Assembly: GCF_051857475.1 (NCBI RefSeq)
Contig: NZ_JBPZGZ010000001.1
Coordinates: forward strand, 1,488,001 to 1,552,000
Length of the DNA: 64,000 bases
Reading direction: 5' to 3'
DNA from: Pelomonas sp051857475
GTDB taxonomy: Bacteria; Pseudomonadota; Gammaproteobacteria; Burkholderiales; Burkholderiaceae_C
Shown piece after piece: positions 9,365 to 17,294 of this stretch (the stretch's first letter is position 1; each line of letters begins with the position of its first letter). The notes below the pieces were generated by a model. The model made no database searches. It saw only the letters and a list, made by a program, of their open reading frames with translations, and was not told the origin of the DNA. The position numbers and the translations under genes are program-made.

Positions 9365-9989
9365 GGGGTGCCTCCTTTCCGGCAGTACCGAGCACCTGCA
9401 GATAGGCGACCAGCGCATCCAGCTCGGTCTTGCCGGCGGCCGCCTGCGGCGCGTCCTTGATCTCGGCGTCGCTGTAGGGCGCGCCCAGGGTGCGCAAGGC
9501 GCTCATGCGGGTCGGCAGGCCGGCGGCGTCGACCGACGCGCTGGCCAGCCAGGTGTAGGCCGGCATGTTGGACTCCGGCACCACGTCGCGCGGATTGTTG
9601 AGGTGGATGCGGTGCCAGTCGTCGCTGTACTTGCCGCCGACGCGGTGCAGGTCGGGGCCGGTGCGCTTGCTGCCCCACTGGAAGGGGCGGTCATAGACGA
9701 ACTCGCCGGCCTTGGAGTACTCGCCATAGCGCAGGGTCTCGGCCAGCAGCGGACGGATCATCTGCGAGTGGCAGTTGTAGCAACCCTCGCGGATGTAGAT
9801 GTCGCGGCCGGCGACCTGCAGGGCCGTGTAGGGCTTGAGGCCGGGAGCCGGCTGCGTCGTCGAGCGCTGGAAGAACAAGGGCACGATCTCGACGAAGCCG
9901 CCGACGAAGACAGTCAGCAGCACGAGGACGATCATCAGCAGGTTGCTGGTCTCGATGCGTTGGTGGCCGGTGTAGCGTTCAGTAGTCAT
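9351..9989 (-). CDS. ccoO: Cbb3-type cytochrome c oxidase subunit II, monohaem
   Basis: The protein has 212 aa. An N-terminal anchor helix (LLMIVLVLLTVFVGGFVEIVP) is followed by a periplasmic cytochrome c domain with the CYNCH haem site and the axial-ligand region VPESNMPAY. It is encoded 10 bp after ccoN and forms the oxidase core with CcoN. Confidence 0.95.
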   Translation of the reverse strand: MTTERYTGHQRIETSNLLMIVLVLLTVFVGGFVEIVPLFFQRSTTQPAPGLKPYTALQVAGRDIYIREGCYNCHSQMIRPLLAETLRYGEYSKAGEFVYDRPFQWGSKRTGPDLHRVGGKYSDDWHRIHLNNPRDVVPESNMPAYTWLASASVDAAGLPTRMSALRTLGAPYSDAEIKDAPQAAAGKTELDALVAYLQVLGTAGKEAPRGNQ

Positions 9990-9999
9990 GCGGCCTCCT

Positions 10000-11448
10000 T
10001 CAAGCGTGGACCAACGTAGGTTGTGGAATGCGCACCAACTGCGGTTTGCCCGCCTGCATGGTCTTCACCACGTTCCAGGCCATCACCAACATGCCGGCGA
10101 GATACAGCAGCCCGCCGAGCAGTCGCGCCACATAGAAGGGCCAGGTCGCCTTGACGCTCTCGACGAAGGTGTAGACCAGGGTGCCGTCGGGGTTGACCGC
10201 CCGCCACATCAGCCCCTGCATGACGCCGGCGATCCACATCGCGGCGATGTAGAGCACGATGCCCAGGGTCGCGATCCAGAAGTGCAGCTCGATGGCGCGC
10301 TTCGAATACATCTCCGTGCGGCCAAACATGCGCGGGATCAGGTGGTAGAGCGATCCCATCGAGATCAGCCCGACCCAGCCCAGGGCGCCGGCATGCACAT
10401 GGCCGACGGTCCAGTCGGTGTAGTGCGACAGCGCGTTGACCGTCTTGATCGACATCATCGGCCCCTCGAAGGTGGCCATGCCGTAGAAGGACAGCGCCAC
10501 GATGAGGAACTTCAGGATGGGGTCGTCGCGCAGCTTGTGCCAGGCCCCGCTGAGCGTCATGACGCCGTTGATCATGCCGCCCCAGCTCGGCGCCAGCAGC
10601 ACCAGGCTGAACAGCATGCCCACGCTCTGCGCCCAGTCCGGCAGGGCCGTGTAGTGCAGGTGGTGGGGGCCCGCCCACATATAGGTGAAGATCAGCGCCC
10701 AGAAGTGGACGATGGACAGGCGGTAGCTGTAGACGGGGCGCTCGGCCTGCTTGGGAATGTAGTAATACATCATCCCGAGGAAGCCCGCGGTCAGGAAGAA
10801 GCCCACCGCGTTATGGCCGTACCACCACTGCACCATGGCGTCCTGCACGCCGGCATAGGCCGAATAGCTCTTCCAGAAGCTGACCGGCAGCACCGCGCCG
10901 TTGACCAGGTGCAGCAGGGCCACGGCGAGGATGAAGCCGCCGAAGAACCAGTTGGCCACGTAGATGTGGCGGATCTTGCGCCGCCCCACGGTGCCGAAGA
11001 AGACGATGGCATAGGCCACCCAGGCGATGGTGATGAGCACGCCGATGGGCCACTCCAGCTCCGCGTACTCCTTGCCGCGCGTGATGCCCAGCGGCAGCGT
11101 GATGGCCGCGCCGACGATGACGGCCTGCCAGGCCCAGAAGTGGAACCAGGCGAGCATCGGCGCGAACAGCCGCGTCTGGCCGGTGCGCTGCACGACGTGA
11201 TAGCTGGTGGCCATCAAGGTGCAGCCGCCGAAGGCGAAGATGACGGCGTTGGTATGCAGGGGCCGCAGGCGGCCGTAGCTCAGCCAGGGGATGCCGGCGC
11301 CGAGCTCCGGCCAGGCCAGCTGGGCGGCGATGAAGACACCCACCGCCATGCCCACCACGCCCCAGAGCACGGCGGCCAGCGCAAAGGCGCGTACCGGTCC
11401 GTCTTCGTAGGTCGTCACGGCCGCTGCCGGGACTCTGTCGTTCGCCAT
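10000..11448 (-). CDS. ccoN: Cbb3-type cytochrome c oxidase catalytic subunit I
   Basis: The protein has 482 aa with about 12 transmembrane helices. It is the high-affinity terminal oxidase subunit that carries haem b, haem b3 and CuB. Conserved histidine regions such as LHTNAVIF, WWYGHNAVGFF, GPHHLHYTALPDW and HYTDWTVGHVHAG are visible. The ATG at 11448 is preceded by GAAGGAG. An FNR box centred 41 bp upstream of the predicted start, and AAGAAT as -10, give a class II FNR promoter. Confidence 0.96.
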   Translation of the reverse strand: MANDRVPAAAVTTYEDGPVRAFALAAVLWGVVGMAVGVFIAAQLAWPELGAGIPWLSYGRLRPLHTNAVIFAFGGCTLMATSYHVVQRTGQTRLFAPMLAWFHFWAWQAVIVGAAITLPLGITRGKEYAELEWPIGVLITIAWVAYAIVFFGTVGRRKIRHIYVANWFFGGFILAVALLHLVNGAVLPVSFWKSYSAYAGVQDAMVQWWYGHNAVGFFLTAGFLGMMYYYIPKQAERPVYSYRLSIVHFWALIFTYMWAGPHHLHYTALPDWAQSVGMLFSLVLLAPSWGGMINGVMTLSGAWHKLRDDPILKFLIVALSFYGMATFEGPMMSIKTVNALSHYTDWTVGHVHAGALGWVGLISMGSLYHLIPRMFGRTEMYSKRAIELHFWIATLGIVLYIAAMWIAGVMQGLMWRAVNPDGTLVYTFVESVKATWPFYVARLLGGLLYLAGMLVMAWNVVKTMQAGKPQLVRIPQPTLVHA

Positions 11449-11494
11449 CGCGACTCCTTCAGTCTGATGCAAACGATTCTTCGTGGACGGGGCT

Positions 11495-11644
11495 TCAGCC
11501 GCCTTGATCCTCGTCAAGCAGGATGCGTTCAGCCTCGTTTTCAAAGCCGTCGAGTTGTCCGGAGTTCACGGCCCAGCCGAACACGGCCACGATGAGCAGC
11601 ACCAGGACGACGGAGAACGGGATGAGGAGGTAGAGGATGTCCAT
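11495..11644 (-). CDS. ccoS: Cbb3 oxidase maturation protein CcoS
   Basis: The protein has 49 aa with one membrane helix (LYLLIPFSVVLVLLIVAVFGWAV) followed by the family hallmark NSGQLDGFENEAERIL. CcoS is required for cofactor insertion into cbb3 oxidase. Its ATG overlaps the ccoI stop (TGATG), so it is translationally coupled to the copper ATPase. Confidence 0.9.
   Translation of the reverse strand: MDILYLLIPFSVVLVLLIVAVFGWAVNSGQLDGFENEAERILLDEDQGG
11503..11516 (-). promoter_or_regulatory. FNR box of ccoNOQP, inside the ccoS 3' end
   Basis: On the minus strand the sequence is TTGACGAGGATCAA, one base off the FNR consensus. Its centre (11509.5) is exactly 31 bp from AAGAAT (11476-11481), the candidate -10, giving initiation near 11468 and a 20-nt leader with GAAGGAG. 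The box overlaps the last codons of ccoS. Confidence 0.8.
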
Positions 11645-13839
11645 CAGCGGTTGAGGCGTTGCGCGTTGAGGACGACGAAGAGGGAACTGGCGGCCATGCC
11701 GATGCCGGCGGCCAGCGGCGGCAGCCAACCCGTGAGCGCCAACGGTACGCAGGCCAGGTTGTAGAGCGCCGCCCAGGCGAGGTTCTGGCGCAGCACGCGA
11801 CGCGTCTGGTGCGCCAGCTTCAATGCGCAGGGGATGGCCGTCAGGCGGTTGGACACCAGCAGCGCATCGGCCGCGCTGCGCGCCAGCATGGCGCCCTGCC
11901 CCATCGCGATGCGTACATCGGCGGCGGCCAGCACCGGCGCGTCGTTGATGCCGTCACCCACCATCAGCACCCGCTCTCCCCGTGCTTGCCAGTCGCGCAG
12001 CGCGGCCAGCTTGGATTCGGGCGTGGCGCCGGCCTGCCAATGGGCGATGTCCAGCTGATGGGCCATGCGCGCGACCGCAGCAGGCTGGTCGCCGGACAGC
12101 AGGCGCACGCGCCTGCTCTGGGCCCGCAAGGCCTTGATCGCTTCGGCTGCATCAGGGCGTGGCACTTCAGCCAGATCCAGCCACAGCACGCAATCGCCGC
12201 AGCCAAAGGCGAGCTGCGCGGCGGAATCAGGCCGCTCGCTGACCCAGGCCGGCGCGCCCAGGCGCCACAGCTGGCCGCTCGCATCACGCGCCTCGATGCC
12301 CCGCCCGGCCACTTCGTGCACCTCGACCCAGATGCCCGCATCGCCCGCTATCGCCTGCGCATGCGGGTGACGCGACAGCGCGGCCAGGCTGCGCGCCACG
12401 GCCAGCAGCGCATCGGCATCTGCACCTCGGGCCCAGTGACGGCGCAGTTGCAGCCGGTCCTCGCTCAGCGTGCCGGTCTTGTCGAAGACGACGGTGTCCA
12501 CAGCGCACAGGCGCTCCAGCGCCGACAGGTCCGCCAGCAGCAACCCACGTCGCGCCAGCGCGCCGCTGGCCGTGAGCCACGCGGCTGGTGCAGCCAGCGT
12601 CAGCGCACAGGGACAGGTCACGATAAGCACGGCGACAGCGATGGGGATCGCGCGCGACGGTTCCACCCACCACCAGGCCAGGCCCGCCGCGAGCGCGAGC
12701 AGCAATACCGCGGCCGTAAAGCCTGTTGCAACGCGCTCGACCAGGCCGTTCGCCAGCGGCCGCTGGCTCTGCGCCTGCTGCATCAGCCGCACGATGCCCT
12801 GAGCCGTGGTGTCGGCACCGATGCGCTGCACGCTGATGATCAGTGAGCCGTCCAGATTGATGCTGCCGGCCACGACGGCATCGCCCAGCGCCTTGGCGAC
12901 CGGCGCGGACTCTCCCGTCAGCAGCGCCTCGTTCACAAACCCCTGGCCCGACAGCACACGGCCGTCCGCCGCAAAGGCCTCGCCGGCTGCGACGCGCAGG
13001 CGGTCACCCACACGCAGAGCCTCGGGTGGCACGCGTTCGCTCGTGCCATCCTCGTTCAAGCGCTCGGCCGCCGTCGGCAGCGCGCCTGACACCGCTTCCA
13101 GCGCCTCCGCCGCACGATGGCGAGCGCCCAGCTCGAACCAGCGCGCCAGCAGCAGCAGCGCGATGAACATGGTCAGCGAATCGAAATAGACCTCGTGGCC
13201 GAAGGGACCGCCGGGATCGAACAATGCCCCGGTGCTGGCGACAAAGGTGACGGCAATGCCCAGCGCCACCGGCACATCCATGCCCAGGCGGCCGGCCCGC
13301 AACTGCCGCCACGCGCCGCTGAAGAAAGGCCCGGCCGCGAACACCAGCACCGGCAGGGTCAGCACCCAACTGCCCCAGCGCAGCAGGCGGTCCAGGTCGG
13401 GCGCAAGCTCGCCCGAGCCGGCGACATAGGCCGGCGTCGCCAGCATCATGACCTGCATCATCAGAAAGCCCGCGACGAAGAGGCGCCACAACGCCCGCCG
13501 CTTCTCCTGACGGCGCAGCTCACGCGCCGGCGCGGCGACGTCGGGCGTGGCGCCGTAACCCGCCGCCCGCAGGGCCGCCATCACATCGGCCAGTGCGAGC
13601 TGCGACGGCAGCCACTGCAGCGCGAGGCGCGCCGAGGCCGGGTTGACGTTGGCGCTGCGCACGCCAGGCAGTTTCAGCAGCGCCGCCTCGACGAGCCCCG
13701 CGCAGGCCGCGCAATGCATGCCCGACACCTGGAATTGCGACAGGGCCGTGCCGTCCGGGCCATCGGGCCAGGTCGTGAAGGGTGCGAGTTGGCAGGCGGC
13801 GGCGGCGGCCGCACCCAGGCCTGGAGGTGGAGTACTCAC
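11644..13839 (-). CDS. ccoI: Copper-exporting P1B-type ATPase for cbb3 assembly
   Basis: The protein has 731 aa. The N-terminal heavy-metal domain has GMHCAACAG (C43, C46), and about eight membrane helices include the ion-site motif CPC (VTCPCALTLAAP). The phosphorylation motif DKTGTLSED and the hinge GDGINDAP are present. CcoI (FixI/CtpA) delivers copper across the inner membrane for CuB of cbb3 oxidase, distinct from the detoxifying CopA. The start codon is GTG at 13839. A candidate FNR promoter would initiate at about the same base, so the mRNA may be leaderless. Confidence 0.93.
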   Translation of the reverse strand: MSTPPPGLGAAAAAACQLAPFTTWPDGPDGTALSQFQVSGMHCAACAGLVEAALLKLPGVRSANVNPASARLALQWLPSQLALADVMAALRAAGYGATPDVAAPARELRRQEKRRALWRLFVAGFLMMQVMMLATPAYVAGSGELAPDLDRLLRWGSWVLTLPVLVFAAGPFFSGAWRQLRAGRLGMDVPVALGIAVTFVASTGALFDPGGPFGHEVYFDSLTMFIALLLLARWFELGARHRAAEALEAVSGALPTAAERLNEDGTSERVPPEALRVGDRLRVAAGEAFAADGRVLSGQGFVNEALLTGESAPVAKALGDAVVAGSINLDGSLIISVQRIGADTTAQGIVRLMQQAQSQRPLANGLVERVATGFTAAVLLLALAAGLAWWWVEPSRAIPIAVAVLIVTCPCALTLAAPAAWLTASGALARRGLLLADLSALERLCAVDTVVFDKTGTLSEDRLQLRRHWARGADADALLAVARSLAALSRHPHAQAIAGDAGIWVEVHEVAGRGIEARDASGQLWRLGAPAWVSERPDSAAQLAFGCGDCVLWLDLAEVPRPDAAEAIKALRAQSRRVRLLSGDQPAAVARMAHQLDIAHWQAGATPESKLAALRDWQARGERVLMVGDGINDAPVLAAADVRIAMGQGAMLARSAADALLVSNRLTAIPCALKLAHQTRRVLRQNLAWAALYNLACVPLALTGWLPPLAAGIGMAASSLFVVLNAQRLNR

Positions 13840-13873
13840 GCCGCCAATCTAGGTGGCGGGCCCGGCCCCGGCC

Positions 13874-13887
13874 ATGACCTGGATCAA
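13874..13887 (-). promoter_or_regulatory. Candidate FNR box of ccoI
   Basis: On the minus strand the sequence is TTGATCCAGGTCAT, two bases off TTGAT-N4-ATCAA. The distance from its centre to TAGATT (13846-13851, possible -10) is about 32 bp, which is class II spacing and predicts initiation at the ccoI GTG. The same site could also affect the divergent cupin gene. Confidence 0.6.
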
Positions 13888-13948
13888 GCTTTGGCGGGAA
13901 CGCATATTGCGTGTGCCCTATGCCTGCAGTTTTTCAGGAGGCTTGGTC

Positions 13949-14401
13949 ATGTCGGATCTGTCGATACCCGTGGACGCCGCCAACGATGCGTCCGCCACGC
14001 GGTTCTCCCACGTCAAGCCCGGGGACACGCCCTGGCGCAGCGACGGGCTCAGAGATTTCTTCCTCTACCGCGACCTCGGCGTGGCCGAAGCCACCGGTGG
14101 CAAGGTCATTGCGCACCTTGTGAAGGCGAACATGGCCCCTGAAAAGGGCACGGGATGGCACCGCCATGAGGCGCAGTTCCAGATCGTGCTGATGACCAAG
14201 GGCTGGGCCAAGTTCATGTACGGCGACCAGGTGACCCTCGTCGAAGCCGGCGACTGCGTGCACCAGCGCCCCGGCATCGTGCACTACCTGTTCGACTACT
14301 CGCCGGACATGGAGTATCTGGAGATCGTGTCGCCGGCCGACTTCAAGACGGTGGACATGCCGGCGCCCTGCGACGTTCCCATCCCCACGCCCTGGTCTTA
14401 G
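13949..14401 (+). CDS. Cupin-domain protein
   Basis: The protein has 150 aa and forms a single cupin beta-barrel. Motif 1 contains the histidines of GTGWHRHEAQFQ with downstream G, and motif 2 is GDCVHQRPGIVH. The metal ligands (two His, Glu/Gln, then His) look largely intact, so a metal-binding small-molecule sensor or enzyme is possible; no substrate can be assigned. The ATG has CAGGAGG 8 nt upstream. It is divergent from ccoI and overlaps the convergent glutathione S-transferase by 4 bp. Confidence 0.75.
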   Translation: MSDLSIPVDAANDASATRFSHVKPGDTPWRSDGLRDFFLYRDLGVAEATGGKVIAHLVKANMAPEKGTGWHRHEAQFQIVLMTKGWAKFMYGDQVTLVEAGDCVHQRPGIVHYLFDYSPDMEYLEIVSPADFKTVDMPAPCDVPIPTPWS

Positions 14402-15114
14402 AAATCCATGTGGAGCTGCTCGATCTCGTCGGGCTCCAGCTGCGCAGCGGCCGCCCACTCCTTGAGTTCGGGCATGGCGCTGATGGTTTTGCAATAGGCC
14501 ATGCAGGCAGGGTTCAGCGGCACGTCATAGGTCGTGAAGCGTGTGACGACCGGCGCGAAGAAGGCGTCGGCGGCGCCGCGCCTGGCGCCGAAAAGATAGG
14601 GGCCGCCGTAGCGGGCCAGGCAGTCGGTCCAGATCTCGGTGATGCGCTCGATGTCGGGCCGGGCGCCGGCCCAGATCTTGTGGCGCGGGAAATGACCCTT
14701 GAGGTTCATCGGCAGCGAGGCGCGCAGATTGGCAAATCCCGAGTTCATCTCGCCGCAGATGGCACGCGCATGGGACCGGGCCACGCGCTCGGCCGGCCAC
14801 AGCCCGGCCTTGGGAAAGCTCTCGTTCAAGTACTCGGCGATGGCCATGTTGTTCCAGACCGTGACGCCGTCGTGGCGCAGGCAGGGCACGCGGATGGACG
14901 GGGCCAGCAGCAGCAGCTCCTTGCGCGCATCCTCGTCGTCGGGCGAGACCATGATCTCCTCGAAGGCCAATCCGGCAAAGCGCGTCAGCAGCCAGCCGCG
15001 CAGCGACCAGGACGAATAGTTCTTGCTGCTCAGCGTCAGCGTGGCGGCGGCCACCGCGGACCTGGATTTGACGGCCTTGCGGGCTGCGGGCTTGGTCGGC
15101 GTGGCAACAGGCAT
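14398..15114 (-). CDS. Glutathione S-transferase family protein
   Basis: The protein has 238 aa. After a basic Ala/Lys-rich extension comes a thioredoxin-like N-domain containing SSKNYSSWSLRGW (catalytic Ser/Tyr region) and the cis-proline glutathione-binding stretch RVPCLRHDG. An all-helical GST C-domain follows. The N-terminal pattern resembles the maleylacetoacetate-isomerase/zeta-like GSTs of proteobacteria, but the substrate is unknown. I chose ATG 15114 because AAGGAG lies 8 nt upstream; ATGs further upstream lack such a site. Confidence 0.8.
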   Translation of the reverse strand: MPVATPTKPAARKAVKSRSAVAAATLTLSSKNYSSWSLRGWLLTRFAGLAFEEIMVSPDDEDARKELLLLAPSIRVPCLRHDGVTVWNNMAIAEYLNESFPKAGLWPAERVARSHARAICGEMNSGFANLRASLPMNLKGHFPRHKIWAGARPDIERITEIWTDCLARYGGPYLFGARRGAADAFFAPVVTRFTTYDVPLNPACMAYCKTISAMPELKEWAAAAQLEPDEIEQLHMDF

Positions 15115-15218
15115 GAGCGTCTCCTTGGCGTTCAGTTCAGCCATCTCGTCGCAAGCCCCATGCCATGCTGGCGCGCTCCTTGCGTTGTCCATGGCATCCC
15201 GGCCTTGCAGGAGCAGCC

Positions 15219-16433
15219 ATGTACCCCGCCTACCAGGCCCACAGCGATCTGATGTGGCCGCTGCGCGCGGCCACGCGCATGTCGACATCGTTTCTGCAGC
15301 AGTCGGCCATCGCCGACACCGGCTGGCTGCCGGCCCGCCAGATGTCGGCCGCCGGCAAGGTCTTCGAACTGGCCCAGATCACCCACACCCGCCCGCCCTG
15401 GCGCATCGGCGAGATCGTCAGCGGCGACGAGCGCTGGGCCGTCACCGAAGAGGCCACGCTGACCACGCCCTTCGGCACCCTGCTGCGCTTTCGCAAGGAA
15501 GGCGCACCGGCACAACCCAAGGTCATGGTGGTGGCGCCGATGTCGGGCCATTTCGCCACCCTGCTGCGCGAGACGGTGCGCACCCTGCTGCAGGACCACG
15601 ATGTCTATGTCACCGACTGGCACAACGTGCGCGATGTGCCGTTGACGGCCGGCCGCTTCGGTCTGGACGAGTACACCGGGCACCTGATCGACTTTCTCGC
15701 TGCCATCGGTCCGCAGGCCCACGTGGTGGCCGTCTGCCAGCCCTGCGTCAGCGCGCTCGCGGCCGTTTCAGTGATGGCCGAGGACGATGACCCCGCCACG
15801 CCCGCCAGCCTGACGCTGATGGCCGGCCCCATCGACTGCCGGGTCAGCCCCACGGCTGTCAACGATCTGGCCACCAGCAAGCCGATCGAGTGGTTTCGAA
15901 AGAACCTCATCAGCCATGTGCCCTGGCAGCACGCCGGCGCGGGGCGGCGCGTCTACCCGGGCTTTGTGCAGCTGTCGGCCTTCATGAGCATGAACAAGGA
16001 CAGGCACAGCAATGCCTTCAAGGACTATTACAAGCACCTGGTCGCCGACGAGTTCGACAAGGCCGAGGTGACGCGCATGTTCTACGAGGAATACCTGGCC
16101 GTGGCCGACCTGGCGGCCGAGTTCTATCTGGAGACGGTCGAGCGCGTCTTCCAGACCTATGACCTGCCGCGGGGCGAGATGATGTTCAAGGGCCGCCGCG
16201 TGAACCCGGCGGCCATCCGTCGCACGGCGCTGCTGACCGTCGAGGGCGAGCGCGACGACATCTGCTCGGTGGGGCAGACGCTGGCAGCCCAGGATCTCGC
16301 GAGCAGCCTCAAGGCCTATATGCGCACCCACTACATCCAGCCCAATGTGGGCCACTACGGCGTGTTCAGCGGACGGCGTTGGCAGCACCAGGTCTATCCG
16401 CTGGTGCGGCACGTCATTCAAGTCTCGCAGTAG
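15219..16433 (+). CDS. phaZ: Intracellular poly(3-hydroxybutyrate) depolymerase
   Basis: The protein has 404 aa. It is an alpha/beta-hydrolase of the PhaZ1 type that mobilises storage PHB granules. The usual lipase box Ser is replaced by Cys in AVCQPCVSA (C173), as in Cupriavidus necator PhaZ1, whose triad is Cys-Asp-His. The C-terminal PNVGHYGVFSG supplies the catalytic His. There is no signal peptide, as expected for the intracellular enzyme. The start has GCAGGAG 6 nt upstream. PhaR, the PHB repressor, is encoded later in the window. Confidence 0.9.
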   Translation: MYPAYQAHSDLMWPLRAATRMSTSFLQQSAIADTGWLPARQMSAAGKVFELAQITHTRPPWRIGEIVSGDERWAVTEEATLTTPFGTLLRFRKEGAPAQPKVMVVAPMSGHFATLLRETVRTLLQDHDVYVTDWHNVRDVPLTAGRFGLDEYTGHLIDFLAAIGPQAHVVAVCQPCVSALAAVSVMAEDDDPATPASLTLMAGPIDCRVSPTAVNDLATSKPIEWFRKNLISHVPWQHAGAGRRVYPGFVQLSAFMSMNKDRHSNAFKDYYKHLVADEFDKAEVTRMFYEEYLAVADLAAEFYLETVERVFQTYDLPRGEMMFKGRRVNPAAIRRTALLTVEGERDDICSVGQTLAAQDLASSLKAYMRTHYIQPNVGHYGVFSGRRWQHQVYPLVRHVIQVSQ

Positions 16434-16438
16434 TGAAG

Positions 16439-16575
16439 CCCCTCGCCCGGTCTCGCCACGCTGAACGCGGGCGTGCCCAGTCGGTCCCCCGTGGGGACGT
16501 CGATGCTCGCGGCATCGAACCGCGAGCACATCGCCCACCGGGCCGGCTCGGGAGCGGCCCAGCGCTCGGCCCGAA
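16439..16575 (+). repeat. Structured intergenic repeat, copy A
   Basis: This is the first of three related intergenic copies (A here, B 23753-23893, C 55752-55830), all in the same orientation. It begins with CCCCTCGCCC just after the phaZ stop. It contains three hairpins: GTCCCC/GGGGAC (16484-16498), TGCTCGCGG/CCGCGAGCA (16504-16528) and an outer CGGGCCG/CGGCCCG (16539-16573) enclosing the conserved core GGGAGCGGCCCAGCGC. Between copies the stem bases change in compensating pairs. It encodes no protein. Confidence 0.75.
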
Positions 16576-16606
16576 AAACCGAGACCTCAGCTGAGCTCGC
16601 CAATGC

Positions 16607-16632
16607 AAAAGGCCGGCAAGTGCCGGCCTTTT
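16607..16632. terminator. Bidirectional terminator between phaZ and sodB
   Basis: AAAAGGCCGGCA, a three-base loop AGT, then TGCCGGCC and TTTT form a near-perfect hairpin with A- and T-runs on both sides. It serves the convergent phaZ and sodB transcripts. Confidence 0.85.
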
Positions 16633-16648
16633 GTCGAGCGCTTCGCGA

Positions 16649-17230
16649 TCAGGCGAAGTTGGCTTCGGCGAACTGCCAGTTGACCAGGTTCGACAGGAAG
16701 GTCTCGACGAACTTCGGGCGCAGGTTGCGGTAGTCGATGTAGTAGGCGTGTTCCCACACGTCGACGGTCAGCAGGGCCTTGTCGGCGGTGGTCAGCGGCG
16801 TGCCGGCGGCGCCGGTGTTGACGATGTCGACCGTGCCGTCAGCCTTCTTGACCAGCCAGGTCCAGCCCGAACCGAAGTTGCCGACGGCGCTCTTGACGAA
16901 GGCTTCCTTGAAGGCGGCGTAGCTGCCCCACTTGGCGTTGATGGCCTCAGCCAGCGCGCCGCTGGGCTCGCCACCGCCTTGCGGCTTCATGCAGTTCCAG
17001 AAGAAGGTGTGGTTCCAGATCTGGGCCGAGTTGTTGTAGATGCCGCCGGAGCTCTTCTTGATGATCTCCTCGAGCGTCATCGACTCGAACTCGGTGCCCT
17101 TCTGCAGGTTGTTGAGGTTCACGACATAGGCGTTGTGATGCTTGCCGTGGTGGAACTCCAGCGTCTCCTTGCTGTAGTGCGGAGCCAGCGAGTCGATGGG
17201 GTAAGGCAGCGGGGGCAGCGTGTGTTCCAT
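16649..17230 (-). CDS. sodB: Superoxide dismutase, iron type
   Basis: The protein has 193 aa and the standard Fe/Mn-SOD fold. Metal ligands are H27, H74, D157 and H161 (FHHGKHH, WNHTFFW, DVWEHAYY). Q70 (NSAQIWNH) and the absence of a signal peptide point to the cytoplasmic iron form. It removes superoxide formed by respiration. It is monocistronic, with its own terminator at 16607-16632. Confidence 0.95.
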   Translation of the reverse strand: MEHTLPPLPYPIDSLAPHYSKETLEFHHGKHHNAYVVNLNNLQKGTEFESMTLEEIIKKSSGGIYNNSAQIWNHTFFWNCMKPQGGGEPSGALAEAINAKWGSYAAFKEAFVKSAVGNFGSGWTWLVKKADGTVDIVNTGAAGTPLTTADKALLTVDVWEHAYYIDYRNLRPKFVETFLSNLVNWQFAEANFA

Positions 17231-17294
17231 GGTGTGAACCTCAAGTGTTGGGGGGGAAGGGAAACCGAAAGATTGTAGGGAGCGAAATCAGGCC

